Positions 1 through 8,267 of a stretch of 64,000 nucleotides of DNA are shown piece after piece; positions within the stretch are counted from its first letter, which is position 1; each line of letters starts with the position of its first letter. Source of the DNA: Methylacidiphilum caldifontis. Lineage in GTDB: Bacteria > Verrucomicrobiota > Verrucomicrobiia > Methylacidiphilales > Methylacidiphilaceae. The translations under genes were made by a program, and so were the position numbers. A model generated the notes under the pieces. That model saw only the letters and a program-made list of their open reading frames with translations, searched no databases and was not told where the DNA came from. The DNA is taken from positions 1,736,001 to 1,800,000 of the forward strand of contig NZ_CP065957.1 in assembly GCF_017310505.1 (NCBI RefSeq), read 5' to 3'.

Positions 1-421
1 CCAGGATATAGAGAATTTTCAATTTCACACCGCCATTGCTAAGCTGATGACTTTTGTTAATGAGTTAACAAAAGAAAAAAAAAGGTGGAAAAGTGTTCTT
101 GAAAAACTTCTGTTGCTCCTCTCTCCTTTTGCTCCCCATATCTGTGAGGAGCTGTGGCATAATATAGGTCATAAAGACTCTCTTGCTTACGAACCTTGGC
201 CTGAATATGATCCAAAATTTTTGGAGGAAGAATGGGTAGAAATCATTGTTCAAATTGATGGAAAAGTTCGGGGACGGCTGAGAGCAAAGAAAGACGCTGA
301 TAAGGATGAGCTGACAACGAAGGCTACAGATATTCCTGCAATTGCTAAATGGCTTGAAAACCGGGTTTGTTCAAAAATAGTCTATGTCCCTAATAGGCTT
401 ATCAATTTTGTCCTTGAATGA
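1..421 (+). CDS. leuS: Leucyl-tRNA synthetase, C-terminal fragment
   Basis: This is the 3' end of a class I leucyl-tRNA synthetase, which charges tRNA-Leu in the cytoplasm. The reading frame is open from base 2, so the gene starts upstream of the window. The visible part is the anticodon-binding helical domain (FHTAIAKLM, then LLLLSPFAPHICEELW) followed by the small C-terminal domain (VQIDGKVRGRL and the closing KIVYVPNRLINFVL). These are family hallmarks and the protein ends where LeuRS normally ends. The downstream neighbour is convergent and 37 nt away. An internal ATG at 47 is not the true start. Confidence 0.95.
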   Translation, partial: QDIENFQFHTAIAKLMTFVNELTKEKKRWKSVLEKLLLLLSPFAPHICEELWHNIGHKDSLAYEPWPEYDPKFLEEEWVEIIVQIDGKVRGRLRAKKDADKDELTTKATDIPAIAKWLENRVCSKIVYVPNRLINFVLE

Positions 422-458
422 GAATAGAAAGCTGCGCCTTTCAACTATAAATAGACTT

Positions 459-1802
459 TTAAATAGCTTCAGAGGCAGAAGAAAAATTAAAATCTTTGAC
501 TAACAAGGGGGGAACAACAGCAGGAAATTCGTCTATTTCACTCCCTATAGCAGAAAGTGGTTTCCCCATGGCTATAACATTTTGAAGCATTTTAATAGGA
601 CTTTGATTGAATCGAAAATTATTTAGCGCTTTACTTATTTTTCCTTTTTCAATGAGAAATGTTCCATCTCGCGTAAGACCCGTATAAATAAGCGATTGGG
701 GATCCGCTTCCCTTATATACCAAAGCCTTGTAATTAAAATGGCTTTGTCGATGGATTGGATTAGTTCATCAAGAGATAGTGGACTCCCAGACATGATTAT
801 GTTGGAAGGTTCAGCAATGGGTTGTTTATTTTGCTTTTTTGCCCAAAATCTGGAATAAATAAGTTGACAAAGAACCCCATTCTGTATCCAAGGAGTTCTC
901 AAGCAGGGAAGCCCCTCTGTGGAAAAAATGGATCCTGGTGTTCTTGGGTCAGAGGGATCAGAAATGATAGTTATATTATGGGGGAATAAAAGTTCTCCAA
1001 TGCGATTACCTCCTCCAGGTTTAGAAAAAACGCTTCTTCCCTCGTCCGCCATCCGGCCATCCATGGAGAATAACATAAGTCCAACAAGATCCACTGCGGC
1101 CGAAGGTTCGAGAAGAACGGTATAATGGCCGGGATCCAGGGAAATTTTTTCCCTGCCTGCAATAGCTTTACGTATTGCAGATTCTATGAGTTTCTCTGGA
1201 TTGATATCCGAGGGATGAAAAACAAGAGCGCCTGCCCAACCCGAACCTTTGCCATCATGAGTTCTGGCTGTAGCGGTCAGTTGTAGATTAGCAAATTTTT
1301 GATAGCCAAAAAGCCCGCTTGTATTAGCTATGGCTATAAAATATTTTTGCCATTTAACATAACAACTGATGTCTATACCCGAAGATTTCTCTCTGGAAAG
1401 CATATCCATGGCATGGGCAATCATCCTACCTAGGTCTTCTATTGAAAGATTCCCCATCTCTTCAGCGTAAGAAAAACTATGGGGATAGAATTGAGGCCCA
1501 AGAGGAGGAAGAAATTCAGGATCAGGAGGGGCAACCTTTGCAAGCCTTTCGCAATACCTTAATCCCTGTTCTATTTCCGCTTTTCTTAGCTGATTTAATG
1601 TGTAACTTGCAGTTCTATTGCCGAACGCTGAATTTAGCGTTAACTTCAAAGATTTTTCTGTGCCGTTAGTATTCAAGGAATTCTTGCTTATGCGGATATT
1701 TGTGGACAGCCCTCCTCTTGCCTCCAAAACCAAACTATCCGCTTTGGATAATGAAATGATGGATCCTAAAAGATCTTTTGTTTCAGTTTCAGTAAGAATC
1801 AT
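459..1802 (-). CDS. tldE: TldE/PmbA-like metalloprotease subunit
   Basis: This 447-residue protein is the non-catalytic partner in the TldD/TldE (PmbA) peptidase pair. In studied bacteria that pair degrades unfolded or modified peptides and matures some ribosomally made peptides. It has the family architecture and a C-terminal region rich in Gly and Pro, but no HEXXXH zinc motif, as expected for TldE. The start codon overlaps the stop codon of the upstream tldD by four bases (ATGA), so the two are translationally coupled and probably made in a 1:1 ratio. No peptide substrate gene is evident nearby. Confidence 0.85.
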   Translation of the reverse strand: MILTETETKDLLGSIISLSKADSLVLEARGGLSTNIRISKNSLNTNGTEKSLKLTLNSAFGNRTASYTLNQLRKAEIEQGLRYCERLAKVAPPDPEFLPPLGPQFYPHSFSYAEEMGNLSIEDLGRMIAHAMDMLSREKSSGIDISCYVKWQKYFIAIANTSGLFGYQKFANLQLTATARTHDGKGSGWAGALVFHPSDINPEKLIESAIRKAIAGREKISLDPGHYTVLLEPSAAVDLVGLMLFSMDGRMADEGRSVFSKPGGGNRIGELLFPHNITIISDPSDPRTPGSIFSTEGLPCLRTPWIQNGVLCQLIYSRFWAKKQNKQPIAEPSNIIMSGSPLSLDELIQSIDKAILITRLWYIREADPQSLIYTGLTRDGTFLIEKGKISKALNNFRFNQSPIKMLQNVIAMGKPLSAIGSEIDEFPAVVPPLLVKDFNFSSASEAI

Positions 1803-3382
1803 GAATGCAAACGGATATTGAGGACATCGATGTTTCTAAATCGAGCGGGAACAGCGCCATGTGAAACGGGAGCTAATTGAGAAGGTTCCCCTTTGCCGCA
1901 GAAAAGGGTTCCGCAAAGCTGATATTCATCTTTGCCACAAATCCCGTCACAGGATTTCCAAAAAGATTGTGTGTTACCTTGATAAACAACATCCCGAAGC
2001 ATTTGACCGATTTTTCCGTTTTTAATTTCATAAAAAAGCTGACCTCCAAATTGAAAATTATATCTTTGCTGATCTATGCTCCAACTCCCATCACCCATGA
2101 TGTATAGGCCGTCATCTACTCCAGAGATAAGATCCTCTAAACGTTCATTTTTTTCACTTGGGATAAGAGAAATATTAGGCATCCGTTGGATGGGAAAATA
2201 ATTATAATTTTGAGCATAACTGCAACCGTTAGATTTCTCTTTGCCGATCCATTGAGCTTGTCCGATAGACATTTGAAAGTTTTTAAGTATCCCTTTTTCG
2301 ATAATGAAGAAATCCGCCCAACTTGAAGGTATGCCATCATCGTCGTAACCTGCAGTGGCAAGTCCACCAAGTTGGGAGCGATCTGCTCTTACAGAAACGA
2401 TAGGGCTTGCAAAATCAAACCGATTTAATTGATCGGGTTTGAGAAATGAGGTTCCGGCATAGTTTGCTTCAAGGCCCATAATTCTATCCAGCTCTGTAGA
2501 ATGACCTATGGTTTCATGAATGGTCAGCCAAAGGTTTGTAGGGTGGATAACGAGGTCTTTTTTGCCGGGGCGAACCGGTTTAGCATGCAGTTTTTCTTTT
2601 GCTTGATCTGTAGCTTCCTCTACTTCTTTAAGGAAAGCTTTTTTATCAACAACCTCCATACCCCCTGATCGGGGAGAGGCCAGGCTTGCCCTGGTCTCAA
2701 ATTTCCCTTCCTTACTATCTACGACCGTGATGATAAACCGAGGGTACGTTCTCAAAAAAGTTTGTTCTATCCAGGACCCCAAGGAGGAAGCATATACTCG
2801 TAATTCTTTGTGAAAGAGCAAAAAAGATCGACAAAAATGTGCACCCGATTTAGCTGCTTTATCATTAAGATCAAGTAAAAAATGGGTTTTTTCTTCCAAT
2901 GGCATTTCAAAAGGATCAACAACCACTTTTTGATGCCATGCTCCTTGTATAGAAGGTAGATTTTCTAATTCTACTCGCCTGGTGTTGAATTTTCTGCAAT
3001 GTTTAGCTAGTTCTATAGCTTCTTTTGTCTTTTCTTCAGCTTCTTTAGATTCAAGAATATTTGAAGAGGCAAACCCCCAGGTTCCATCGAAAAGAACTCT
3101 TATGCCCATTCCGCAATCAAAACTTCCTCCTAGTTCTTCAATCCTATTTTCTCTGGATAGAATTCTCTCTTTTTGAGACCAAACTATGCGGATATCACAA
3201 AACTGACAACCGTAAATTCTAGCCGTATGCAGAGCGGTTTCAGCAATAAGTGTGGCCAACCTTTTGCTCTGTTCTCTTTCCCAGAATTCGATGGGCAGGG
3301 AAGCAGATAAAACAGGAGACATCTTTATGGTAAGCAAACTCCCCGCTAACTTTTTAATAAAATTTCTTCGATCGCAGTTCAA
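1799..3382 (-). CDS. tldD: TldD-like zinc metalloprotease with Tat-like N-terminus
   Basis: This 527-residue protein is the catalytic member of the TldD/TldE pair. The zinc motif HETIGH (HEXXXH) lies near residue 289 in a typical TldD context. The N-terminus carries DRRNFIKKLAG followed by an uncharged stretch ending in SASLP, which looks like a twin-arginine signal or its remnant. Most TldD proteins are cytoplasmic and lack this. If the signal works, the complex could act outside the cytoplasm, but TldE shows no equivalent signal and might be carried along. It is first in a two-gene operon with tldE. Function of the family is known; localisation is inference. Confidence 0.88.
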   Translation of the reverse strand: MNCDRRNFIKKLAGSLLTIKMSPVLSASLPIEFWEREQSKRLATLIAETALHTARIYGCQFCDIRIVWSQKERILSRENRIEELGGSFDCGMGIRVLFDGTWGFASSNILESKEAEEKTKEAIELAKHCRKFNTRRVELENLPSIQGAWHQKVVVDPFEMPLEEKTHFLLDLNDKAAKSGAHFCRSFLLFHKELRVYASSLGSWIEQTFLRTYPRFIITVVDSKEGKFETRASLASPRSGGMEVVDKKAFLKEVEEATDQAKEKLHAKPVRPGKKDLVIHPTNLWLTIHETIGHSTELDRIMGLEANYAGTSFLKPDQLNRFDFASPIVSVRADRSQLGGLATAGYDDDGIPSSWADFFIIEKGILKNFQMSIGQAQWIGKEKSNGCSYAQNYNYFPIQRMPNISLIPSEKNERLEDLISGVDDGLYIMGDGSWSIDQQRYNFQFGGQLFYEIKNGKIGQMLRDVVYQGNTQSFWKSCDGICGKDEYQLCGTLFCGKGEPSQLAPVSHGAVPARFRNIDVLNIRLHS

Positions 3383-3497
3383 TTGTGCTTAGGCTATATA
3401 AAAGCATAAGAACGGATATTCTCAAATCAAAAAGCTGTTTCTATGTACAAAGATATGACTTGTTTATGTTTGGTCAGCTGATTATAATTTCAATTTT

Positions 3498-4739
3498 ATG
3501 CCTAATGAAACGACAGAATGGATTTCTAAAAATCGGGAAAGATTATTTTTTCTTCTAGAAAATCTTATTCGTATTCCTACCGTTAATCCTCCTGGAGAAA
3601 AATATTTAGAAATCGTGGAGTTTTTGGATAAAGAGTTTCGCCGTTTAGGATTGGATACGCAAATTATCGCTGTGCCAGATGAGATTGTTAAAAAGCAGCT
3701 GGGAACGGCTACCTATCCCAGATATAATTTTATAGCACGGTGGAATATAAAAGCGCAAAAAACTGTTCTTTTTAATTCTCATTTTGACGTTGTCCCTGTA
3801 TCTGGAAAGTGGAGACACGATCCGTTTAAAGGTTATAGGGATGAAAAATGGATATTTGGTAGAGGCTCTGTGGACATGAAAGGACCACTAGCAGCCAGCA
3901 TCTTTGCCATCGAGGCGATTAAGGAATTAAAAATCGATCCTGTTTTTAATGTGGAATATGCACTGGTTGCAGATGAAGAAATTGGAGGGGAGTTGGGTTC
4001 AGGATATATCATCAAAAATAAGTTTGTGGATCCAGATTTTGTTATCGTTTGTGAAGGAGGATTAGGAAAAAAAATTGGAATTGGGCATAATGGTATTCTC
4101 CAACTTAATATTACGGTATTAGGTAAAGCCTCACATACGGCTTATCAGGAAAAAGCTTTGAACTCTTTTCTGGAAATGGTGAATCTGGTTGAGTATCTTG
4201 AGGGTTTTTTTAAAAAGAAAATAGGAGAGGCCAAAAGAGTATTTATAACTCCATCTAGAGAAAAGCTCAGGCCAATTGTCAATATGGGTGGAGTGATCTC
4301 ATCTGGAGCTGGAGCAAAAATAAATATTGTTTCGGCGCAATCTTCTTTTACTCTTGACCGACGATTGACACCATCTGAGAATTTGGAGGAAGTTGAAAAA
4401 GAGATTAGAGACGCGATAGGAAAATGGACAAAAAAAAGAGGCACCAAAGTAAGGATAGAAGTCATTCATAGGACTGAACCATGTGCTATTGGGTATCAAT
4501 CAGCTTTTACGAAGTCTTTTAAACGAGCCGTAGAGAAAATAAAAGGGAAAAAGGCGGTTTTTACGATAAGCAAAGGAGCTACAGATATGCATTTCTTTGT
4601 TAAGGAGAAAAATTGTGAAGCTGTGGGTTATGGTGTTGATGGCAAAGATATTCATGCGATCGATGAGAAAGCATCCCTAGATGATCTTGTCAAAACAGCA
4701 CAGGTTTACGCTGAGTTCCTTTGTTCTCCTTGTCCATAA
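3498..4739 (+). CDS. M20 family metallopeptidase (ArgE/DapE/ACY1 type)
   Basis: This 413-residue protein is a zinc-dependent amidohydrolase of the M20 family. Metal-binding motifs appear in order: SHFDVVP at about residues 94-100, GRGSVDMKG at about 122-130 and the general base pair in ADEEIGG at about 158-164. A late ATDMHFF near residue 365 supplies the last histidine ligand. An insertion between these holds the dimerisation (lid) domain. Members remove acyl groups from amino acids (DapE, ArgE) or split dipeptides, and the exact substrate cannot be read from sequence. It is a single gene and no good ribosome-binding site precedes the ATG. Confidence 0.85.
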   Translation: MPNETTEWISKNRERLFFLLENLIRIPTVNPPGEKYLEIVEFLDKEFRRLGLDTQIIAVPDEIVKKQLGTATYPRYNFIARWNIKAQKTVLFNSHFDVVPVSGKWRHDPFKGYRDEKWIFGRGSVDMKGPLAASIFAIEAIKELKIDPVFNVEYALVADEEIGGELGSGYIIKNKFVDPDFVIVCEGGLGKKIGIGHNGILQLNITVLGKASHTAYQEKALNSFLEMVNLVEYLEGFFKKKIGEAKRVFITPSREKLRPIVNMGGVISSGAGAKINIVSAQSSFTLDRRLTPSENLEEVEKEIRDAIGKWTKKRGTKVRIEVIHRTEPCAIGYQSAFTKSFKRAVEKIKGKKAVFTISKGATDMHFFVKEKNCEAVGYGVDGKDIHAIDEKASLDDLVKTAQVYAEFLCSPCP

Positions 4740-4785
4740 GTTCTTCTAAGGTGCAAAATTGAGATATTTTAAAAAATGCTGAATT

Positions 4786-4859
4786 TGCACCCGTTGGGAA
4801 TTGAACCCAAAGCCTTCGGCTCCGGAGGCCGACGCTCTATCCTATTGAGCTACGGGTGC
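4786..4859 (-). tRNA. tRNA-Arg (anticodon CCG)
   Basis: The reverse strand folds into a full cloverleaf: acceptor GCACCCG paired with CGGGTGC, D-stem GCTC/GAGC, anticodon stem TCGGC/GCCGA with loop CTCCGGA, and a T-arm containing GGTTCAATTC. The anticodon is CCG, reading CGG (Arg). The CCA end is not encoded. A GGTGCAAA copy in inverted orientation lies about 30 nt past the 3' end and could make a weak hairpin. Confidence 0.95.
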
Positions 4860-4935
4860 ATTTATGGGTGATAAAAAACTATAAGGACAAAATAGATAAA
4901 AAAAGAATATAAAAAGCAAGACTAGCGCAGGGGGC

Positions 4936-5484
4936 CTAATCTTTACTTTCGTCCATGGAAAGCCCTTCGGTTAATTCCTTTTCTTTAACACGACCCTTCC
5001 GCGCTAAATAATCTTCTACGAGCATGATTTGCTCTTTGCCTGCCCGTTGGATCATTTTCAAGAGTTGATCCATGATCGTTACTTCTTCCAGTTGTTCTTT
5101 CACAAACCATTGCAAAAAGTTATCAGAGGTGAAATCCTTTTCTTCTTTTGCTAGCCTAACTAACTCATGGATTTCCTTTGTGACATTAATTTCTCTTTCA
5201 AGAGATAACCTGATGGCTGATTCAGGATCTTTAAAAGAAGAATCTGCAGCCGGGATGGGGGGAATATTCACGGGTACATCGTTATCGATCAGAAACCGAA
5301 TGAATTTTAATGCATGTTGTCTTTCCTCGTCGGCTTGTTGAAAGAAAAAAGAAGCCAGTTCGGGAAGAGCTTCTATTTCGAAATAAGAACCAATGGCTAA
5401 ATATAAAATAAAAGCCTGGAATTCGCTGCCTATTTGTTTATATAGAGAGGGAATAATTTTTTGACTAATGATCATACTTAACAT
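4936..5484 (-). CDS. Bacterial non-haem ferritin
   Basis: This iron-storage ferritin of 182 residues oxidises Fe(II) at a di-iron centre and stores it in a 24-mer shell. Ferroxidase ligands are visible: the first-helix Glu in IGSEFQAFILYLAIG, the second-helix EExxH in ADEERQHALKF, and later glutamates in EINVTKEIHELVR and WFVKEQLEEVTIMDQ. The C-terminal tail is longer than usual and highly charged. An alternative start at the fourth codon (Met) is possible and neither has a clear Shine-Dalgarno. It lies 56 nt downstream of the ParA gene on the same strand. Confidence 0.9.
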   Translation of the reverse strand: MLSMIISQKIIPSLYKQIGSEFQAFILYLAIGSYFEIEALPELASFFFQQADEERQHALKFIRFLIDNDVPVNIPPIPAADSSFKDPESAIRLSLEREINVTKEIHELVRLAKEEKDFTSDNFLQWFVKEQLEEVTIMDQLLKMIQRAGKEQIMLVEDYLARKGRVKEKELTEGLSMDESKD

Positions 5485-5540
5485 GTAATGAAATTGAGAT
5501 AAAATAAAAGAAAAATCCTTTTTCTTTTTAGAGGGATGAC

Positions 5541-6305
5541 TTATTTTGCCCTTTCAAGAAATTCCATTGTAAATTTCCTGTAACTTACACAACCACTACA
5601 AGAAGGATCATAAAGAGTAATGGGCTTGCCATAACTGGGTGCCTCCGCTAAGCGGACCGTCCTTGGTATAATGGTATCAAAAACAAGATCCGGAATATGT
5701 TTGCGCACATCCTCGACAACCTGCTTGCAGAGGTTGGTTCGACTATCATACATGGTCAAAAGAATGCCTAAAATACCCGGAGGGAAAGGGACCATTTTTT
5801 TGAGGTTTTCCAGCAGTTTAAACATTTTTGCTAATCCTTCTAAGGCATAGTATTCACACTGGATAGGAATGATGAGCCAATCCGCAGCAACCATGGAGTT
5901 AACCATGAGAAGTCCTAGGGCAGGGGGACAATCAAGAATAACATACTGATAGGATGTGTCTGCTAAGGAATCCCTGAAGATCTTTCTGAAAAAGGAAAAA
6001 GAATCAGATCCTTCTAATGTTTCGTTTTCCCAATTTGCAAGTTCCAAGTTTGACGGAATAAGATCGAGGTTCATATAGGGAGTTGAGATAATCTGGTCTT
6101 TAAGCGGTTTTTCTCCTGTTAAGACAGGGAAAAGGCTCTTTCCTGAATCAAGGGAAAAACCTATGCCACTGGTGGCATTAGATTGCGGATCTACATCAAT
6201 GAGTAGGGTTGAAAATCCTTTTTCAGCAAGACAAGCAGAAAGGTTAATCGCGGTTGTAGTTTTTCCTACTCCTCCCTTCTGATTTGCAATTGAAATAAAT
6301 TTCAT
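5541..6305 (-). CDS. ParA/Soj family ATPase
   Basis: This 254-residue ParA-family P-loop ATPase carries the deviant Walker A KGGVGKTT at residues 10-17. It also has DVDPQSNAT and the Walker B-like VILDCPPALG, plus the C-terminal TIIPRTVRLAEAPSYGKPI typical of chromosomal Soj. Such proteins partition chromosomes or position cargo together with a ParB-like partner. No parB is seen next to it; the neighbours are ferritin downstream and a divergent ABC transporter. Its partner may be elsewhere, or it may position something other than the chromosome. Confidence 0.88.
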   Translation of the reverse strand: MKFISIANQKGGVGKTTTAINLSACLAEKGFSTLLIDVDPQSNATSGIGFSLDSGKSLFPVLTGEKPLKDQIISTPYMNLDLIPSNLELANWENETLEGSDSFSFFRKIFRDSLADTSYQYVILDCPPALGLLMVNSMVAADWLIIPIQCEYYALEGLAKMFKLLENLKKMVPFPPGILGILLTMYDSRTNLCKQVVEDVRKHIPDLVFDTIIPRTVRLAEAPSYGKPITLYDPSCSGCVSYRKFTMEFLERAK

Positions 6306-6431
6306 GGGTATTTAACCCTAAGTAAAAAAACTAAATTATCAATTTGTTCATTTTGAGCTAGAATGAAAGTCTAATATTTTTAGTTTATCTTTCTTTCTGC
6401 AATGCAAGATCATACATAAGAATAGAGAGAC

Positions 6432-6461
6432 TTGACATTTTTTATAATGTTTTAATATTAA
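6432..6461 (+). promoter_or_regulatory. Candidate sigma70-type promoter for the ABC transporter operon
   Basis: TTGACA at 6432-6437 matches the -35 consensus exactly. TATTAA at 6456-6461 with an 18-nt spacer is a plausible -10 box. A perfect TATAAT at 6443 is too close to this -35 to pair with it. The ATG at 6474 follows closely with no Shine-Dalgarno, so the transcript could be nearly leaderless. In AT-rich DNA this is only suggestive. Confidence 0.35.
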
Positions 6462-6473
6462 ATTCTCTTTTTC

Positions 6474-7412
6474 ATGATCAAGGTTGAGAATCTAGTAAAA
6501 ACCTATTCGGGTTATACAGCCCTTAACGGGATAAGTTTTGAAGTTAAAAAAGGAGAAATTGTCGGATTCCTTGGACCCAATGGGGCCGGGAAAACGACAA
6601 CTATGCGTATCTTGTCGTGTTATCTTCCTCCAACGAGTGGAAAGGTTGAAGTTGCCGGCTACGATGTTCTCCAAAAGCCTCTTGAGATTAAAAAAAGAGT
6701 GGGCTATATGCCTGAAAACGTTCCACTTTATACCGATTTGAGAGTAATTGAATATTTAAAGTACAGGGCAAAACTGAAGGGAATTAGAGGCAAAGAACTG
6801 ACCGAAAGAGTTCAATCAGTGCTGAAGCTTTGTCATATCGAAGAAGTGGCTTCAAGTATTATTGGAAATTTATCTAAAGGTTATCGTCAAAGGGTTGGCC
6901 TTGCCGATGCTCTTATTCATGATCCGGATCTTCTTATTTTGGATGAGCCAACTATAGGGCTTGATCCCAATCAGATTCGGTCCGTTAGAGAACTGATACG
7001 CAATTTAGGTCAACGCCATACGATCATTCTTTCATCTCATATTTTGAGCGAAGTGGAAGCAGTATGTACGAGAGTTTTGATCATAAACAAAGGCAAAATA
7101 GAGGCGGCAGATACTCCTGAAAACCTTTCGAAACTTGTTAGAGGTGGCAGTGTTGGAGCGCTTAGGCTGGAGATACTCTGTAAGCCTTCAATAGCTAAAG
7201 AAGAATTTGAACTTATTGGAGATGTCGATGAAGTGGAGATATTAGAAGAATATCCGGATGGATGGATAGTTATTCAACTTTGGCCTAAACTGGGCAGCGA
7301 TATAAGGGATAAGGTTTACAATGTTATACAGAAAAAGGGTTGGAAACTCAGGGAGATGTCAAGGGTAAAAGCCACTCTGGAAGATATCTTTGTGGAATTG
7401 ACACAGGATTAA
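6474..7412 (+). CDS. ABC transporter ATP-binding protein (GldA-like)
   Basis: This 312-residue ATPase of the ABC-2 type has Walker A GPNGAGKTT near residue 34, signature LSKGYRQRVGLA and Walker B LLILDEPTIGLDPNQ. The C-terminal accessory domain is typical of GldA/NatA/CcmA-like proteins. It energises the permease encoded next. With the following three genes it forms the four-gene set GldA, GldF-like permease, GldG-like protein and DUF4340 protein, found in many non-gliding bacteria where its substrate is unknown. A candidate promoter lies just upstream. Confidence 0.92.
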   Translation: MIKVENLVKTYSGYTALNGISFEVKKGEIVGFLGPNGAGKTTTMRILSCYLPPTSGKVEVAGYDVLQKPLEIKKRVGYMPENVPLYTDLRVIEYLKYRAKLKGIRGKELTERVQSVLKLCHIEEVASSIIGNLSKGYRQRVGLADALIHDPDLLILDEPTIGLDPNQIRSVRELIRNLGQRHTIILSSHILSEVEAVCTRVLIINKGKIEAADTPENLSKLVRGGSVGALRLEILCKPSIAKEEFELIGDVDEVEILEEYPDGWIVIQLWPKLGSDIRDKVYNVIQKKGWKLREMSRVKATLEDIFVELTQD

Positions 7413-7477
7413 AATCTTCACTGCATATTATGTCAAATGACAGTTTTAAATAACAGCTTGACGGTCGAGGAATCACT

Positions 7478-8227
7478 ATGGCTCTTATGACTTTGCTTCA
7501 GAGAGAAATTAAAAGTTTCTTTGTCTCACCTATAGCCTATATCCTTCTTTTTTCCTGTTCCTTGATTAATGGAGCTAGCTTTGTTTTCTGGCTCAATTAC
7601 ATGACCATCAACAACATAAAGGAATTTACTCTTTTGCAAGCCTGTATGAATGCCTTTTTTTTCTGGTTTCTGCTTCTTGTACAGATACCTGTTTTGACCA
7701 TGAGATCATTTTCAGAAGAATATAAACTAGGAACTATCGAGATGATACTGACGGCTCCGGTTAGGGAATGGGAGTTGGTTCTTTCAAAGTTTCTTGGATC
7801 TGTCTGTTTTTTTTCTATCCTTTGGCTACCTATGATTTTATACTTGGGTGTTTTACGTATAGTTTACGGTCATTCTTTAGGCATGAGTGTGGGCATGATT
7901 GTTCTGCCTTTTTTGATGTTGCTTCTCATTGGGATGTTTTTCATATCCATTGGAATATTTGTTTCTTCCCTTACAAAAAATCAGATTGTTGCTGCAATTC
8001 TTTCCTTCGCTTTTATTTTTCTTATCTTTTCGTTAAGTTTCCTCATTTATCTCGGAATTGCAGGGCAAACCCGGGAGATGATCTCTTATCTGTCTTTCCT
8101 GGACCAGATGGATACCTTTTCACGAGGTATCTTTGACTCACGGCCTGTGGTGTTGTTGCTTTCAACAACTTTCTTGTTCTTATTTCTGACGGAGAGAATT
8201 TTAGAATGGAGACGGTTGAGAGGATAA
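7478..8227 (+). CDS. ABC-2 type permease (GldF-like)
   Basis: This 249-residue integral membrane protein has about six hydrophobic segments and the pattern MRSFSEEYKLGTIEMILTAPV, which is characteristic of ABC-2/GldF/NosY permeases. It is the membrane component for the upstream ATPase, 65 nt away. It is likely a half-transporter that dimerises. In Bacteroidetes GldF takes part in gliding and secretion, but no other gliding genes are visible here. Confidence 0.88.
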   Translation: MALMTLLQREIKSFFVSPIAYILLFSCSLINGASFVFWLNYMTINNIKEFTLLQACMNAFFFWFLLLVQIPVLTMRSFSEEYKLGTIEMILTAPVREWELVLSKFLGSVCFFSILWLPMILYLGVLRIVYGHSLGMSVGMIVLPFLMLLLIGMFFISIGIFVSSLTKNQIVAAILSFAFIFLIFSLSFLIYLGIAGQTREMISYLSFLDQMDTFSRGIFDSRPVVLLLSTTFLFLFLTERILEWRRLRG

Positions 8228-8267
8228 CTCACGAACAGAATAATAGGAAGAAAAGAGAAAGGCGGAT

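Noticed and set aside
4750-4795. Inverted copy of the tRNA-Arg 3' end (GGTGCAAA) as an integration site
   Set aside because: The copy is inverted, not direct, and there is no integrase or foreign-looking DNA beside it. A weak hairpin is a simpler reading.
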